Assembly: GCA_946402415.1 (NCBI GenBank) | Contig: CAMIWK010000002.1 | Coordinates: forward strand, 1 to 56,356 | Length of the DNA stretch: 56,356 nt | Direction: 5' to 3' | DNA from: an uncultured Fibrobacter sp. | GTDB lineage: Bacteria; Fibrobacterota; Fibrobacteria; Fibrobacterales; Fibrobacteraceae | Shown here: piece after piece, positions 24,314 through 32,702 of the stretch | Numbering within the stretch: the first letter of the stretch is position 1 | Layout: each line of letters opens with the position of its first letter | The notes under the pieces: generated by a model | What the model was told of the DNA's origin: nothing | Databases searched by the model: none | Seen by the model: only the letters and a program-made list of their open reading frames with translations | Position numbers and translations under genes: made by a program

Positions 24314-25585
24314 ATGAAACAGATTCTTAAAAAGACCGAACTGAAAAACGGCATCACCATTCTCACCGACTATATGCCCCACGCCTATTCTGTGGCCGTG
24401 GGCGCCTGGATTCCGCGAGGTTCTAGGCACGAGGCCCCAGATGAATGCGGACTCAGCCATTTCTATGAACACCTGGTCTTCAAGGGTACGCAAAAACGCT
24501 CCGCCCTGGAAATTGCCAGGGCCATTGAGGACCGGGGCGGCAACCTGGAAGCCTACACCACCAGGCAGGAGACTGGCTTTTACGCCCAGGTGGAAAGTAA
24601 CGATTTGCCATTAGCCATAGATGTCATCGCCGACATGCTTATGCACCCCCGCCTCGAAAAGAAGGAAATGGAAAAAGAGCGGAGGGTCATCATCGAAGAG
24701 ATACACAGCTACGATGACATTCCCGAAGAACTGGTGGGCGACGTTTTCAACTCCATCCATTTCAAGGGCTCGGGCATCGCCCATTCCATTACCGGAAATG
24801 TGCAGCAGGTCAAGTCCCTCACCCACCGCCAGATGCTCAAGTACAAGCAACAGGTCATAAGCCAGATTCCCATCTTTGTCTGCGCCTCGGGCAAGGTCTG
24901 TCATGACGCCCTGGTAAAGCTTTGCAAAGAAAAGTTCGCCGAAAAGACTATCGACGGGAGCTACCCCTCCGATATTTACAAGGCCACCCAAAGCGTGAAG
25001 GTGGTGCAGAAGCAGGACATCACCCAGTCCAACCTTTTCTGGGGTCTCAGCTTTGACCGAAACCTCATGGACGATCGGGATCGTGCCGCCCTATCCATGT
25101 TCAACGTGGCCATGGGCGCCGGGATGGCATCCCGCCTGTTCCAGAAGATCCGCGAAGAAAAGGGGTTGGCCTACTCCGTCTACTCCACCGCCGACATCTA
25201 CCGGGACTGCGTAGACTGGGGTATCGCCCTTGCAACGGAACCTCACCAGCTGAAGACTGCTCTGGAAATTTCCGTCGACGAGACAAAGAAGTTCCTGAAG
25301 CACGGATTCAAGGCCGGAGAATTCGACCGGACCCGGGCAAACATCCTGGGCGGTATGCACCTGGGCGCCGACAGCCCCGAAAAGCGGCTTGTGCGTATGG
25401 CCGAACAGATGCTGCACCTCGGGGAATTCCGTGCCATGGAAAAGAGCGAGAAGACGCTAAAGTCCTTAACCGAAGATGAAGTCGTCGCCACGACAAACAG
25501 GCTGTTCAACGCCTCCAAATTTTCAGCTGCCGTGGTGGAACCCAAGGGCAAGAAAAAGACCGCCCTCGACGTGAACTTCTTTTAA
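24314..25585 (+). CDS. M16 family zinc peptidase (processing-protease-like)
   Basis: A 423-residue cytoplasmic or periplasmic-facing insulinase-family peptidase. The inverted zinc motif H-F-Y-E-H occurs in 'GLSHFYEHLVFKGT', followed by 'NLEAYTTRQETGFYAQV' and a downstream 'EKERRVIIEEIHSYDDIPEE' helix providing the third ligand Glu. The C-terminal half contains the M16 R/Y signature region 'LFQKIREEKGLAYSVYST'. Length fits the single-unit bacterial homologues (about 410-430) related to mitochondrial processing peptidase. ATG at 24314 is preferred; an upstream TTG at 24278 overlaps the preceding gene. No signal peptide is seen. Confidence 0.9.
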   Translation: MKQILKKTELKNGITILTDYMPHAYSVAVGAWIPRGSRHEAPDECGLSHFYEHLVFKGTQKRSALEIARAIEDRGGNLEAYTTRQETGFYAQVESNDLPLAIDVIADMLMHPRLEKKEMEKERRVIIEEIHSYDDIPEELVGDVFNSIHFKGSGIAHSITGNVQQVKSLTHRQMLKYKQQVISQIPIFVCASGKVCHDALVKLCKEKFAEKTIDGSYPSDIYKATQSVKVVQKQDITQSNLFWGLSFDRNLMDDRDRAALSMFNVAMGAGMASRLFQKIREEKGLAYSVYSTADIYRDCVDWGIALATEPHQLKTALEISVDETKKFLKHGFKAGEFDRTRANILGGMHLGADSPEKRLVRMAEQMLHLGEFRAMEKSEKTLKSLTEDEVVATTNRLFNASKFSAAVVEPKGKKKTALDVNFF

Positions 25586-25613
25586 TGAGGTAATGGCGAG
25601 GGCCCAACCTTGG

Positions 25614-25651
25614 ATAAAAAAAATAAGACCAACCTTTCGGTTGGTCTTATT
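25614..25651 (-). terminator. Terminator of tRNA-Glu
   Basis: Perfect 13-bp stem AATAAGACCAACC / GGTTGGTCTTATT with a 4-base loop. On the reverse strand it is followed by eight T, directly after the tRNA-Glu 3' end. Confidence 0.93.
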
Positions 25652-25652
25652 A

Positions 25653-25725
25653 TACCCCCAAGCGGTTTCGAACCGCTGTTGCGGGAATGAAAATCCCGAG
25701 TCCTGGGCCACTAGACGATAGGGGC
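25653..25725 (-). tRNA. tRNA-Glu (anticodon TTC)
   Basis: Cloverleaf of 73 nt on the reverse strand: acceptor GCCCCTA with TGGGGGT, anticodon stem CGGGA/TCCCG around loop TTTTCAT (anticodon TTC), T arm AGCGG-TTCGAAA-CCGCT, discriminator A. CCA is not encoded. Confidence 0.95.
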
Positions 25726-25739
25726 GTTAAGTAAGGCCA

Positions 25740-25767
25740 AATATAGGAAACTTTATTTCTTTGTAAA
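25740..25767 (-). promoter_or_regulatory. Promoter of tRNA-Glu
   Basis: Reverse strand TTTACA (25762-25767), 16-bp spacer, TATATT (25740-25745); transcription would start about 7 bases before the tRNA 5' end. Confidence 0.6.
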
Positions 25768-25803
25768 GGGTGGCCCCTTAAAATTTTTAAATTTTCGCCA
25801 AGG

Positions 25804-27378
25804 ATGTTGAAAAAGTGGCTCAAAAAATCCTTTTTGAAAGGCATTTTGCGGTTCCTGCCGCTGGCGATAGCTTCTAGCGCTGCAGACGGCGCCCTACTTT
25901 GGGGAATCCGTTCCTTTATGGAACTGCTCTCCCAGGAATCCCCCTTCACCCTCACGGAATGGGTGGCCCTGATGATTCTTTTGACAGCCCTTCGACTTAT
26001 TTTCCTCTTCGCCAAAGTCCGACAGAACGAGACCTGGATTTTTCAGATCAGCTCTTCCCTACGAAGCTGGTTTATCCGCAAGCTTAGGAATCTCTCCCCA
26101 CGATTTTTCCACGGCAAAGACAGTGGCGCCCAAACCGAAATGGCCTTCGACGCCATCCATACCATCCAAAGTAACGGAACCGTCTTTTTCCAGGCGACCC
26201 AGGCGGCCCTGCAGCTGCTGATTTTTATTCCGGTGCTGCTCTACATTTCCTGGCCACTGACCCTGTTCCTTTTCCTGATTATCGCTCCCCTAGTGGCATG
26301 GCTCCAGCGCAAGATACACCGCATGGGTCCCGAAGAAGAATCCCTGTTGTTTGAAAGGTCGAAATTCCGGAACAATTTTGACATGACCCGAAGGCTTTTC
26401 CGCACCTGGAGCGCTCCCCAAGAACGTGCCATCCTTTCATCGAACCTCCAAAAGAATTCCCGGGAGCTGACCCAGAATACCAAGCGTTTCTCCATACGCA
26501 AGAACGGACTCTCCCTGGTGATGGAATCTGTCTCCGTGCTGTCCATGATTTTCGTGCTCACCTTCTGCGCTATCCTCATTGCCCGAGGCTGGATGGACAG
26601 CAAGGGGCTTATCCTGTTCTGCTCCGCCGTACTCCTGAGTTACAAGCCCGTCAAGGAATGTTCCCGCGCCCTGCCAGAATTCCGAGCCCTGGTAAGCGCC
26701 TGTCATTTTCTTTTCAAGTTCGAAACCGTTCCCGAAAAATCGACCGCCCCGAGCGCCAGCGGCGAAAACCTTTCCATCCGTCAGGGTGCATTCTCCTACG
26801 GAAGCTCTGACCACAATGGTGACACCCCCGAGACCTTGGTCTACCGCAACCTGAATCTGAACTGGAGCGTAAAGCAGCCCGTACTTCTGAAAGGGAAGAA
26901 CGGCGCCGGCAAGACCACGCTGTTTAGGCTTATCGCCAATCTCGAGGAATGGAACCAGGGTGATATTTGTGGCCCCTATTGTAGCGTACCCGACGGGATT
27001 TTCCTCATGTCCCAAGACCTGGAGCTCCCACCGAAAAGCATCTTGAAAGACCTGTTGGCACGCTCCCAGTCCCCCCTGTTGCAAGACTTCATAGAGACTT
27101 TCCGAATCCAGAAGTTACTCTCCAAAGAAGCCCTCTCCGGAGGGGAGCGTGCCAAGGTGGCCTTGCTGTGGGCGCTGGCGTCCCCTTCCAAAGTCGTGCT
27201 ACTGGACGAGCCTCTGGCAGGCATCGCCCTCGCCGACCGGGCCCCCATTCTGGAAAAGCTTTTGGAGACCTGCGAAAAGCTGGGCAAATGGCTTTTGATC
27301 TCTAGTCACGACCGCCTGCCCGAAACACTGGAAAATAAGTTCCTGCTGGTAGATTTGGATTATGAAAAGAATCTATAA
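25804..27378 (+). CDS. ABC exporter half-transporter (fused membrane and ATPase domains)
   Basis: A 524-residue protein. The N-terminal 300 residues carry membrane segments of an exporter-type transmembrane domain (clear ones at about 15-35, 55-75, 130-165 and 240-275). The C-terminal ATPase has Walker A 'GKNGAGKTT' near residue 365, signature 'LSGGERAKVALL' near 443 and Walker B 'VVLLDEP' near 465, with a 'SSHDR' switch at the end. The ATPase is short and atypical: no clear Q-loop context was recognised beyond 'MSQD'. Substrate unknown. Placed directly before lipid-A core and isoprenoid genes and overlapping the next gene by 17 bp, so one transcript is likely. Confidence 0.85.
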   Translation: MLKKWLKKSFLKGILRFLPLAIASSAADGALLWGIRSFMELLSQESPFTLTEWVALMILLTALRLIFLFAKVRQNETWIFQISSSLRSWFIRKLRNLSPRFFHGKDSGAQTEMAFDAIHTIQSNGTVFFQATQAALQLLIFIPVLLYISWPLTLFLFLIIAPLVAWLQRKIHRMGPEEESLLFERSKFRNNFDMTRRLFRTWSAPQERAILSSNLQKNSRELTQNTKRFSIRKNGLSLVMESVSVLSMIFVLTFCAILIARGWMDSKGLILFCSAVLLSYKPVKECSRALPEFRALVSACHFLFKFETVPEKSTAPSASGENLSIRQGAFSYGSSDHNGDTPETLVYRNLNLNWSVKQPVLLKGKNGAGKTTLFRLIANLEEWNQGDICGPYCSVPDGIFLMSQDLELPPKSILKDLLARSQSPLLQDFIETFRIQKLLSKEALSGGERAKVALLWALASPSKVVLLDEPLAGIALADRAPILEKLLETCEKLGKWLLISSHDRLPETLENKFLLVDLDYEKNL

Positions 27379-27928
27379 GTGGCGGGGTTTTATTCTGGGA
27401 TTGTTGGCCCTGGGGTTGTTCATCACTCCTGCAGCACCGCTACAATATGGGCCCACAACAACAGCGGCCCTTCTCCTAATCGTTGGAATTCTGCTCCGGG
27501 TTTTTGCAAGGCGTACCATCGGTGAGCACACGCGGGGAGTCGTTCATACAGCGCCTACCTTAGTCACCACCGGAACCTACTCCCTAATGCGGCACCCGCT
27601 CTACGTCTCCAACACCCTCATCGCTAGCGGGGCCATCCTTTTTCACCTGGATTTTGAAGTTTGGGCAATTCCCTTCCTAGCCGTTTTGCTTTCTCTGGAA
27701 TTCGCCCTTTCCAAGGCGGAAGACCGTTTCCTGGAGAGTACCTTTCAAGACGATTGGAAAAATTGGAAGGCAAGAACCTGGGCCTTTTTCCCAAATCCGC
27801 GGAATTTCACGCCAACCCCGCAACCCAGAAGTTTTTTCCAATCCCTATGGGCCGACCGTTCCACCTGGCTTTGGGTCTTTTTGTTAATTTTCGCACTGTA
27901 CGGTAAAAAAGTTTTTCTTGGAGCGTAG
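27362..27928 (+). CDS. Isoprenylcysteine methyltransferase-like integral membrane protein
   Basis: A 188-residue membrane protein with about five hydrophobic helices. The conserved ICMT/PEMT core is visible: 'LVTTGTYSLMRHPLYVSNTLI' (the R-H-P substrate/SAM loop) near residues 62-82, and 'EDRFLESTF' followed by D-W-x-x-W near 120-135. Bacterial members of this superfamily methylate lipid-like or small substrates using SAM; the true substrate cannot be told. It overlaps the ABC gene end by 17 bp and is directly followed (0 bp) by the Kdo transferase gene, which hints at an envelope-lipid role. Confidence 0.8.
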   Translation: MKRIYKWRGFILGLLALGLFITPAAPLQYGPTTTAALLLIVGILLRVFARRTIGEHTRGVVHTAPTLVTTGTYSLMRHPLYVSNTLIASGAILFHLDFEVWAIPFLAVLLSLEFALSKAEDRFLESTFQDDWKNWKARTWAFFPNPRNFTPTPQPRSFFQSLWADRSTWLWVFLLIFALYGKKVFLGA

Positions 27929-29116
27929 ATGTTCAACGCATTCAGTATTGTTCGCGAAGTCGCAGGTGTGGTGGCGGTCGCCACCACCAAAATCCCTGCC
28001 ATCGAAAAAAGGTTCCGCATTTCGGAAAGGCTGGACGGCAACTGGCCCGAAGGCCCGTTCCTGTGGTTGCATGGGGCAAGCCTCGGCGAATGCCGGATGC
28101 TCCTTTCCCTCGCCGGATTTTTGCAGCAGGACCTGCCCGGCTGCCCGAAAATTCTCATCACGGCACAGAAGCCCGAGGTCGTAGACTTCTTGAAGAATTC
28201 GGGCAAGGATATCGAAGCCGCCATGGCCCCCGCCGACACGCCCACTTCCCTTGCAAAGTTCATTTCCAAGGTAAAGCCCGTGGGCCTTGTCCTGGGCGAA
28301 AATGAACTCTGGCCAGGCTACCTATCTGCCATGCGCAGGCTTTCGTTGAAACCCTCCGTGGCTATCGTGTCCGGCAGGTTCCGCATGGCCCTCCCCTTTA
28401 TGGACTACAGCCCTGTCGGGTTCGCCGCCATGCAGACCGGCGCCGATTCCAGCCGTATCCAGGCGGCCTTCGGCGACACAAGCTCCACAAAGGCCGTCAT
28501 CGGCGGCGACTGGAAGCTGCTTTCCTGGGCCAAGGCTGGCAAGCAGGTTTCCGCTCCCGAAAATCCAAGCGTAGACACCGTATTCCTATCCATGCATTTT
28601 GCGGAATGGGCAAGCCTCAGCCGAATGATTCTTTCATCGATCAAGCGCCAGGAATCCGTGGTGCTGGTGCCCCGCAGGCTCGAAGAGGTAGAGACCTTCC
28701 GCAAGGCTCTCGTAGAGCAGGAACTCATCGTCACGGAATGGCCCCTGGTCCAGAAGGGCGCCGTCTCCATGGTCACGGAATTCGGTCTTGTTCCGGAGAT
28801 CCTGAAAAACTCACGGTCTGCTGTTGTAGGCGGTTCCTTCAGCCTGACCCTCGGGGTCCACGACTTCTGGGAACCCCTCCAGAACGGAGTAGCCACCTGC
28901 GTCGGCCCCTATTCCAGAGGCCAAAGGGAAACCGTTTGCACCCTGGTCCGCGAAGGCGTACTGACGCAGCTTCAGACTACCGCAGGATTTGCCGACCGGA
29001 ACAAGGCGGACATCCGGATGGTCCAGTCTTTCCTGGAAAGGGAACGGCTCAAAATTACGGAGTCCTACCAGCAGCTCGTAGAATTCTTAAAAGACCTGCT
29101 CCAAGCACAAGGCTAA
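27929..29116 (+). CDS. waaA: 3-deoxy-D-manno-octulosonic acid (Kdo) transferase
   Basis: A 395-residue GT30 glycosyltransferase that transfers Kdo from CMP-Kdo onto lipid A precursor at the inner membrane. Signature 'WLHGASLGECRML' holds the catalytic-base Glu; 'APADTPTSLAKFISKVKP' and 'LVLGENELWPGYL' match the family's E-x-E-x-W-P region; 'AIVSGRF' follows; the C-terminal domain shows 'AVVGGSFSLTLGVHDFWEP' (the family G-G-S-x ... G-x-H-x-x-x-E-P motif). The usual N-terminal membrane helix is weak. Direct evidence for a lipid A-Kdo outer membrane in this organism. Followed after 5 bp by ispH. Confidence 0.88.
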   Translation: MFNAFSIVREVAGVVAVATTKIPAIEKRFRISERLDGNWPEGPFLWLHGASLGECRMLLSLAGFLQQDLPGCPKILITAQKPEVVDFLKNSGKDIEAAMAPADTPTSLAKFISKVKPVGLVLGENELWPGYLSAMRRLSLKPSVAIVSGRFRMALPFMDYSPVGFAAMQTGADSSRIQAAFGDTSSTKAVIGGDWKLLSWAKAGKQVSAPENPSVDTVFLSMHFAEWASLSRMILSSIKRQESVVLVPRRLEEVETFRKALVEQELIVTEWPLVQKGAVSMVTEFGLVPEILKNSRSAVVGGSFSLTLGVHDFWEPLQNGVATCVGPYSRGQRETVCTLVREGVLTQLQTTAGFADRNKADIRMVQSFLERERLKITESYQQLVEFLKDLLQAQG

Positions 29117-29121
29117 AAATT

Positions 29122-30066
29122 ATGAAGAAACTGATTCTAGCGACCCCCCGTGGATTCTGCGCCGGAGTGGACCGCGCCATCCATGTGGTGGAAAAAGCTC
29201 TGGAAAAATTTGGCTCCCCCATCTATGTGCGCCATGAGATAGTCCACAACCGCTATGTGGTGGAAACCCTGAAATCCAAGGGCGTCATCTTCGTGGACGA
29301 GCTGGACGAAGTCCCCGAAGGTTCTGTCGTCATCTTTTCGGCCCACGGAGTAGCTGACCACATCTACCAAGATGCCGAAGCCAAGCACCTGAAGGTGGTA
29401 GACGCCACCTGCCCGCTGGTGCGCAAGGTCCATTTCAGCGCCAAGAGGCATTATTCTGCCGGACGGCATATTATCCTTATCGGGCATGCCGGACACGCCG
29501 AGGTGGAGGGCACCCTAGGGCAACTTCCCGAAGGGGCCATCACCCTCATCCGGAACGAAGCCGATATCGAGAAGCTAGCCTTCCAGGATGACAAAGAAAT
29601 CGCCTATATCACCCAGACCACCCTTTCCGTGGCGGAAACCCGAAAGATTATCGCCACCCTGAAGGCAAAATTTCCAAACATCATCGGACCAGAAGCTGGA
29701 GACCTGTGCTACGCCACGGGTAACCGCCAGGCCGCCGTCCTTGACCTGTGCACCCAGGTGGACCTGCTTCTGGTGGTGGGTGCGAAAAACTCATCCAACT
29801 CCTCCCGTCTTATGGAACTGGGACTTGAACAAGGCATTAAAAGCCACCTCATCGAATCCGTAAGCGACCTGGACCCGAACTGGTTCCAGGGGGTGGAGAC
29901 TGTGGGCGTCTCCAGCGGGGCCAGCGCACCGGAAATACTAGTCCAAGAGGTGGTGGACTGGATTAAGACGGAATTTAGCCCCATAGAAGTGGAAAATTTC
30001 GTAAAATTGGTGGAATCTACCAAATTTAACCTGCCAAAAGAATTACAAGACGCCCCCCAGTCTTGA
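29122..30066 (+). CDS. ispH: 4-hydroxy-3-methylbut-2-enyl diphosphate reductase
   Basis: A 314-residue [4Fe-4S] enzyme of the last MEP-pathway step, reducing HMBPP to IPP and DMAPP. Cluster cysteines C13 (GFCAGV), C97 (DATCPLV) and C196 (GDLCYAT); substrate histidines in 'VRHEIVHN' and 'GHAGHAEVEGT'; and the C-terminal 'VGVSSGASAPEILVQEV' motif. The frame is open far upstream to 28606, but the ATG at 29122 is at the family start, five bases after the Kdo transferase stop. It supplies isoprenoids for menaquinone and undecaprenyl phosphate; UbiA-family use is encoded at 34298. Confidence 0.95.
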   Translation: MKKLILATPRGFCAGVDRAIHVVEKALEKFGSPIYVRHEIVHNRYVVETLKSKGVIFVDELDEVPEGSVVIFSAHGVADHIYQDAEAKHLKVVDATCPLVRKVHFSAKRHYSAGRHIILIGHAGHAEVEGTLGQLPEGAITLIRNEADIEKLAFQDDKEIAYITQTTLSVAETRKIIATLKAKFPNIIGPEAGDLCYATGNRQAAVLDLCTQVDLLLVVGAKNSSNSSRLMELGLEQGIKSHLIESVSDLDPNWFQGVETVGVSSGASAPEILVQEVVDWIKTEFSPIEVENFVKLVESTKFNLPKELQDAPQS

Positions 30067-30122
30067 CAATTCCCCCAGTTTTAACTAAAATTGGTGTCCG
30101 TAAAAAACAACGGAGTTTAATT

Positions 30123-30344
30123 ATGAGCCGTATTTGTGAAGTCACCGGAAAAGCCGGCCTCGTGGGCAACATGGTTTCCCACTCCAATCGCAAGAAGTTG
30201 ATGAAGCAGCTTCCCAACCTCCAGAAGAAGCGCTTCTATATCCCTGAAGAAGATCGCTGGGTTACCCTCCGCGTAAGCGCCGCCGGTCTCCGCACCATCA
30301 GCAAGTGCGGTATCCAGGCTGTCGCCCAGGAACTCGGCATCTAA
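30123..30344 (+). CDS. rpmB: 50S ribosomal protein L28
   Basis: A 73-residue basic ribosomal protein. 'MSRICEVTGKAGLVGNMVSHSN' (in part) and 'RRFYIPEE'-like 'KKRFYIPEEDRWVTLRVSAAGLRTI' followed by an isoleucine-rich end are typical L28. ATG at 30123 has CGGAG nine bases ahead; an in-frame ATG-less extension to 30063 is not needed. The gene ends the ABC-ICMT-waaA-ispH run, though the 56-bp gap could hold a separate promoter. A terminator follows. Confidence 0.95.
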   Translation: MSRICEVTGKAGLVGNMVSHSNRKKLMKQLPNLQKKRFYIPEEDRWVTLRVSAAGLRTISKCGIQAVAQELGI

Positions 30345-30363
30345 TTTTTCCTCGAAATTAACA

Positions 30364-30398
30364 AAAAACCACCAGAGTCTCTCTTTGGCGGTTTTTTA
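30364..30398 (+). terminator. Bidirectional terminator after rpmB
   Basis: Hairpin AAAACCACCAGA / TCTTTGGCGGTTTT with one mismatch, a T6 run on the forward strand and an A run on the left, so it can also end the reverse-strand exonuclease gene stopping at 30414. Confidence 0.85.
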
Positions 30399-30413
30399 TG
30401 TATTCAAAACAAT

Positions 30414-31061
30414 CTACTTATTTATAAACTGGGGTGTGCCCTTGTACTTAGCGAGGCTCGCCATGATGTTTCCCAGTTCCCAGTCCTTTTCCTTGAACCG
30501 GCGGCGGAGGATGGCTACGAACACCTCCATGAGCATTTCGCAGTCATAGACGGCGCGGTGCATCTTTTCGGAATCGATATTCATAGCAATCTCGTTACGT
30601 CGCTTGAATAACCCCGCCATATAGCCCAGCTTGTGGTTTTCCAGTTCAGGTAGGATAGTCCTTGATACAACGAGACTGTCAATCACGGGGTTTCCCGGCA
30701 CCAGCTGGGGATTCTTGGCATAGGCCGCCCTCAAAAAGCTGGCGTCAAAGTTCGCATTGTGGGCCAGCAAGATGGAGCCCTGTCCACAAAAGGCGGTAAA
30801 CCCCTTGAGGCAATCCCCTACAGGAGGGGCGTTCTCAACATCCTTGTCGTAGATGTGGTTCACGTTGGACGCCTCGGCAGGAATCAGCATATTGGGCTTC
30901 ACAAAAGTCTCGAACTCCGAAAGCAACTTGGGCACCACCTTGCCGTTCTTGGTTTCTACGGTGAATTTTACGGCACCAATTTCAATAATTTCATCTTTCT
31001 TATTATCAAGCCCTGTGGTTTCAAGGTCAAAAGCAACAAACTTTGGAGGTAATGCTATCAC
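30414..31061 (-). CDS. DnaQ-like 3'-5' exonuclease (DNA polymerase III epsilon family)
   Basis: A 215-residue DEDDh exonuclease. Exo I 'FVAFDLETTGLDNKKDEIIEIG' (acidic D-x-E), Exo II 'LLAHNANFDASFLRAAY', Exo III with H and D in 'HRAVYDCEMLMEVF'. It degrades single strands from the 3' end; such genes act either as polymerase proofreading subunit or as separate nuclease. No polymerase gene is nearby. GTG start at 31061 overlaps by four bases the stop of the upstream DUF374 gene, so the two are translationally coupled. Confidence 0.9.
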   Translation of the reverse strand: MIALPPKFVAFDLETTGLDNKKDEIIEIGAVKFTVETKNGKVVPKLLSEFETFVKPNMLIPAEASNVNHIYDKDVENAPPVGDCLKGFTAFCGQGSILLAHNANFDASFLRAAYAKNPQLVPGNPVIDSLVVSRTILPELENHKLGYMAGLFKRRNEIAMNIDSEKMHRAVYDCEMLMEVFVAILRRRFKEKDWELGNIMASLAKYKGTPQFINK

Positions 31062-31606
31062 GGTATATCTTCCTTTTTATCATCTTGTCTTGAACGTTCA
31101 CAAAAATACTTAATTCTCACGACAATTGTTGACATGGGAAAGGGAATTACAAACCGGTCCCAGCTATGCAGGCTGAAGTGCCTTCCATACTGGACCTGGA
31201 TTTCCCACAAAGGGCGTCCCGATTTCCTTGACAGCCAAAGAGATCCAGGCTTTGCAATACCAGCAGGGCCGCGAGGCCCGTCCAAGGCCATACCAGCAAA
31301 TTGACCCGCATTTAGAGAATCCAGCAGACGACGCACATTGAGCGCCCCATGGCTATCTGACCCTCGGGTAACCTTATACCCTAACCGCCTAGCAGTTGCG
31401 CTGAAAAAATCTCCGTCCCTGGACTCGGATATCAAGGCATGAACCCCCTTGTCCTTGAAGGCTGCACAACAGGCCAGCAGGTCCCTGTGCCAAATCCCGA
31501 GAATGCCAGGACCGTAGCCCTCCGGGGGCTCCAGGCGCACCCTAAGACTCCTAAGCCAGAGTGACACCACCAAAGAGGCCAGTTTCGCCCTAAAATTGCC
31601 AAACAT
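31058..31606 (-). CDS. DUF374 lysophospholipid acyltransferase-like protein
   Basis: A 182-residue protein with the DUF374 pattern. 'GIWHRDLLACC' keeps the acyltransferase H-x4-D motif in altered form (H-R-D). 'ALISESRDGDFFSATARRLGYKVTRGSDSHGA' (in part) and 'ALDGPRGPAGIAKPGSLWLSRKSG' are the DUF374 substrate-loop sequences. These proteins are related to LpxL-type acyltransferases and probably act on lipids at the inner face of the inner membrane; substrate unknown. It is the first gene of the pair with the exonuclease and is divergent from tRNA-Cys. Confidence 0.8.
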   Translation of the reverse strand: MFGNFRAKLASLVVSLWLRSLRVRLEPPEGYGPGILGIWHRDLLACCAAFKDKGVHALISESRDGDFFSATARRLGYKVTRGSDSHGALNVRRLLDSLNAGQFAGMALDGPRGPAGIAKPGSLWLSRKSGRPLWEIQVQYGRHFSLHSWDRFVIPFPMSTIVVRIKYFCERSRQDDKKEDIP

Positions 31607-31639
31607 GGCCTAAAAATTAGTTTTTTTAGGGCTTTGCCC

Positions 31640-31668
31640 TTGGAAAACGGGTCTTCATTACCTATATT
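31640..31668 (+). promoter_or_regulatory. Promoter of tRNA-Cys
   Basis: TTGGAA (31640-31645), 17-bp spacer, TATATT (31663-31668). Predicted start is about 6 bases before the tRNA. Confidence 0.65.
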
Positions 31669-31680
31669 AGGCCTCACATT

Positions 31681-31753
31681 GGCGACGTACCCAAGTTGGT
31701 AAGGGGCGGCTCTGCAAAAGCCTTATTCATCAGTTCGAGTCTGATCGTTGCCT
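31681..31753 (+). tRNA. tRNA-Cys (anticodon GCA)
   Basis: Cloverleaf of 73 nt: acceptor GGCGACG with CGTTGCC, anticodon arm GGCT-CTGCAAA-AGCC giving GCA, T arm with GTTCGAGTC, discriminator T. No encoded CCA. Confidence 0.95.
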
Positions 31754-31757
31754 CTCG

Positions 31758-31784
31758 AGACCTCCGCAAGGGGGTCTTTTTTTA
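31758..31784 (+). terminator. Terminator of tRNA-Cys
   Basis: Stem AGACCTCC / GGGGGTCT with tetraloop GCAA and a T7 run, five bases after the tRNA. The 31785-31936 stretch that follows is very A/T-rich with long A and T runs and holds no gene; it probably contains the promoter of the next gene. Confidence 0.9.
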
Positions 31785-31936
31785 TGGTTTCCGGCCCGAT
31801 TTTCTTTTTTTTAGCCTTGTCAAGGGTATTTTTGTACTTTTTTCGCAAAATTTTTCGAAATTCTCAAAAAAAATTTGAAAAAAATGCTTGTCAAGACCTA
31901 GAAAAAAAATTTTTTTGGGACTATTTTTGAGGTCAA

Positions 31937-32599
31937 ATGTTACGATTCACTCAAGAAATCCTTCTGGCACTGCGTTCCATAGCCAACGAAGAAGAATCTC
32001 ACGAGATGTCCAAAAAGGCCCGGGAGCAATTCGACTTCCTCGGAGTGAAACTGGTACCCCGCCGGGAAGTGACATACCCCATTTTCGACAGGAACCCTCC
32101 CAAGAACGATACGGAGCTGGTAAACCGGATTGAGGATATGTGGACTCAACCCTACAGGGAAATCCAGTACGCCGCCTGCGACTACCTGTTCAGGCACAAG
32201 GGTATGCTGGGAGGACAGCACCTCAACTTTTTAAAGAAACTGATTAAGACCCGTGCCTGGAAAGACACCGTCGATACCATCGCAGCCTGCATCCTAGGGG
32301 ACCTGGCGCTCCGCCTACCGGCGCTTCACGCCAAGATTGCCTCCTGGATACGGGACCCCAACATCTGGGTACGCCGTAGTGCCATCATTTTCCAGATACA
32401 GTACAAGGACCGCACCGACTGGCCCCTGCTCCGGCAGTTCTGCCTCACCTGCGCCAAGGATGATGAATATTACATCCGTAACGGCATCGGCAAGGCTCTT
32501 TCGGAATACGCAAGGATTAACCCCACCGAAGTGCGTCGCTTTGTGCAAGACAACAGTTTTGCCGAACAGACCACCCAGGAAATCCTGCGGATGATATAA
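31937..32599 (+). CDS. DNA alkylation repair protein, AlkD-like HEAT-repeat glycosylase
   Basis: A 220-residue all-helical protein of ALK/HEAT repeats. AlkD landmarks: 'REIQYAACDYLFRHKGML' repeat, 'TRAWKDTVDTIAACILGDL' (the W...D-x-V-D catalytic stretch), 'DPNIWVRRSAIIFQIQYK', and 'YYIRNGIGKALSEYARINPTEVRRFVQ' (the R...A-L-x-x-Y region). AlkD-type enzymes excise bulky or positively charged alkylated purines without base flipping. Length matches Bacillus AlkD (about 235). Stand-alone gene with its own terminator. Confidence 0.88.
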   Translation: MLRFTQEILLALRSIANEEESHEMSKKAREQFDFLGVKLVPRREVTYPIFDRNPPKNDTELVNRIEDMWTQPYREIQYAACDYLFRHKGMLGGQHLNFLKKLIKTRAWKDTVDTIAACILGDLALRLPALHAKIASWIRDPNIWVRRSAIIFQIQYKDRTDWPLLRQFCLTCAKDDEYYIRNGIGKALSEYARINPTEVRRFVQDNSFAEQTTQEILRMI

Positions 32600-32615
32600 A
32601 GAAAGCAAAAAATGC

Positions 32616-32656
32616 ATTGACGGGAAGCACATTTTTTCCGTCAATCGCCTTTTTTT
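32616..32656 (+). terminator. Terminator after the AlkD-like gene
   Basis: ATTGACGG (32616-32623) and CCGTCAAT (32638-32645) form a perfect 8-bp stem with a 14-base loop, followed by CGCC and seven T. Confidence 0.75.
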
Positions 32657-32702
32657 GCCAAAAACGGCATTTCTTTCGGAAAATTCATTTTATATTGTAG
32701 GT

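Noticed and set aside
28606-29121. N-terminal extension of the ispH frame (172 codons)
   Set aside because: It overlaps waaA in another frame; IspH homology begins at the ATG at 29122.
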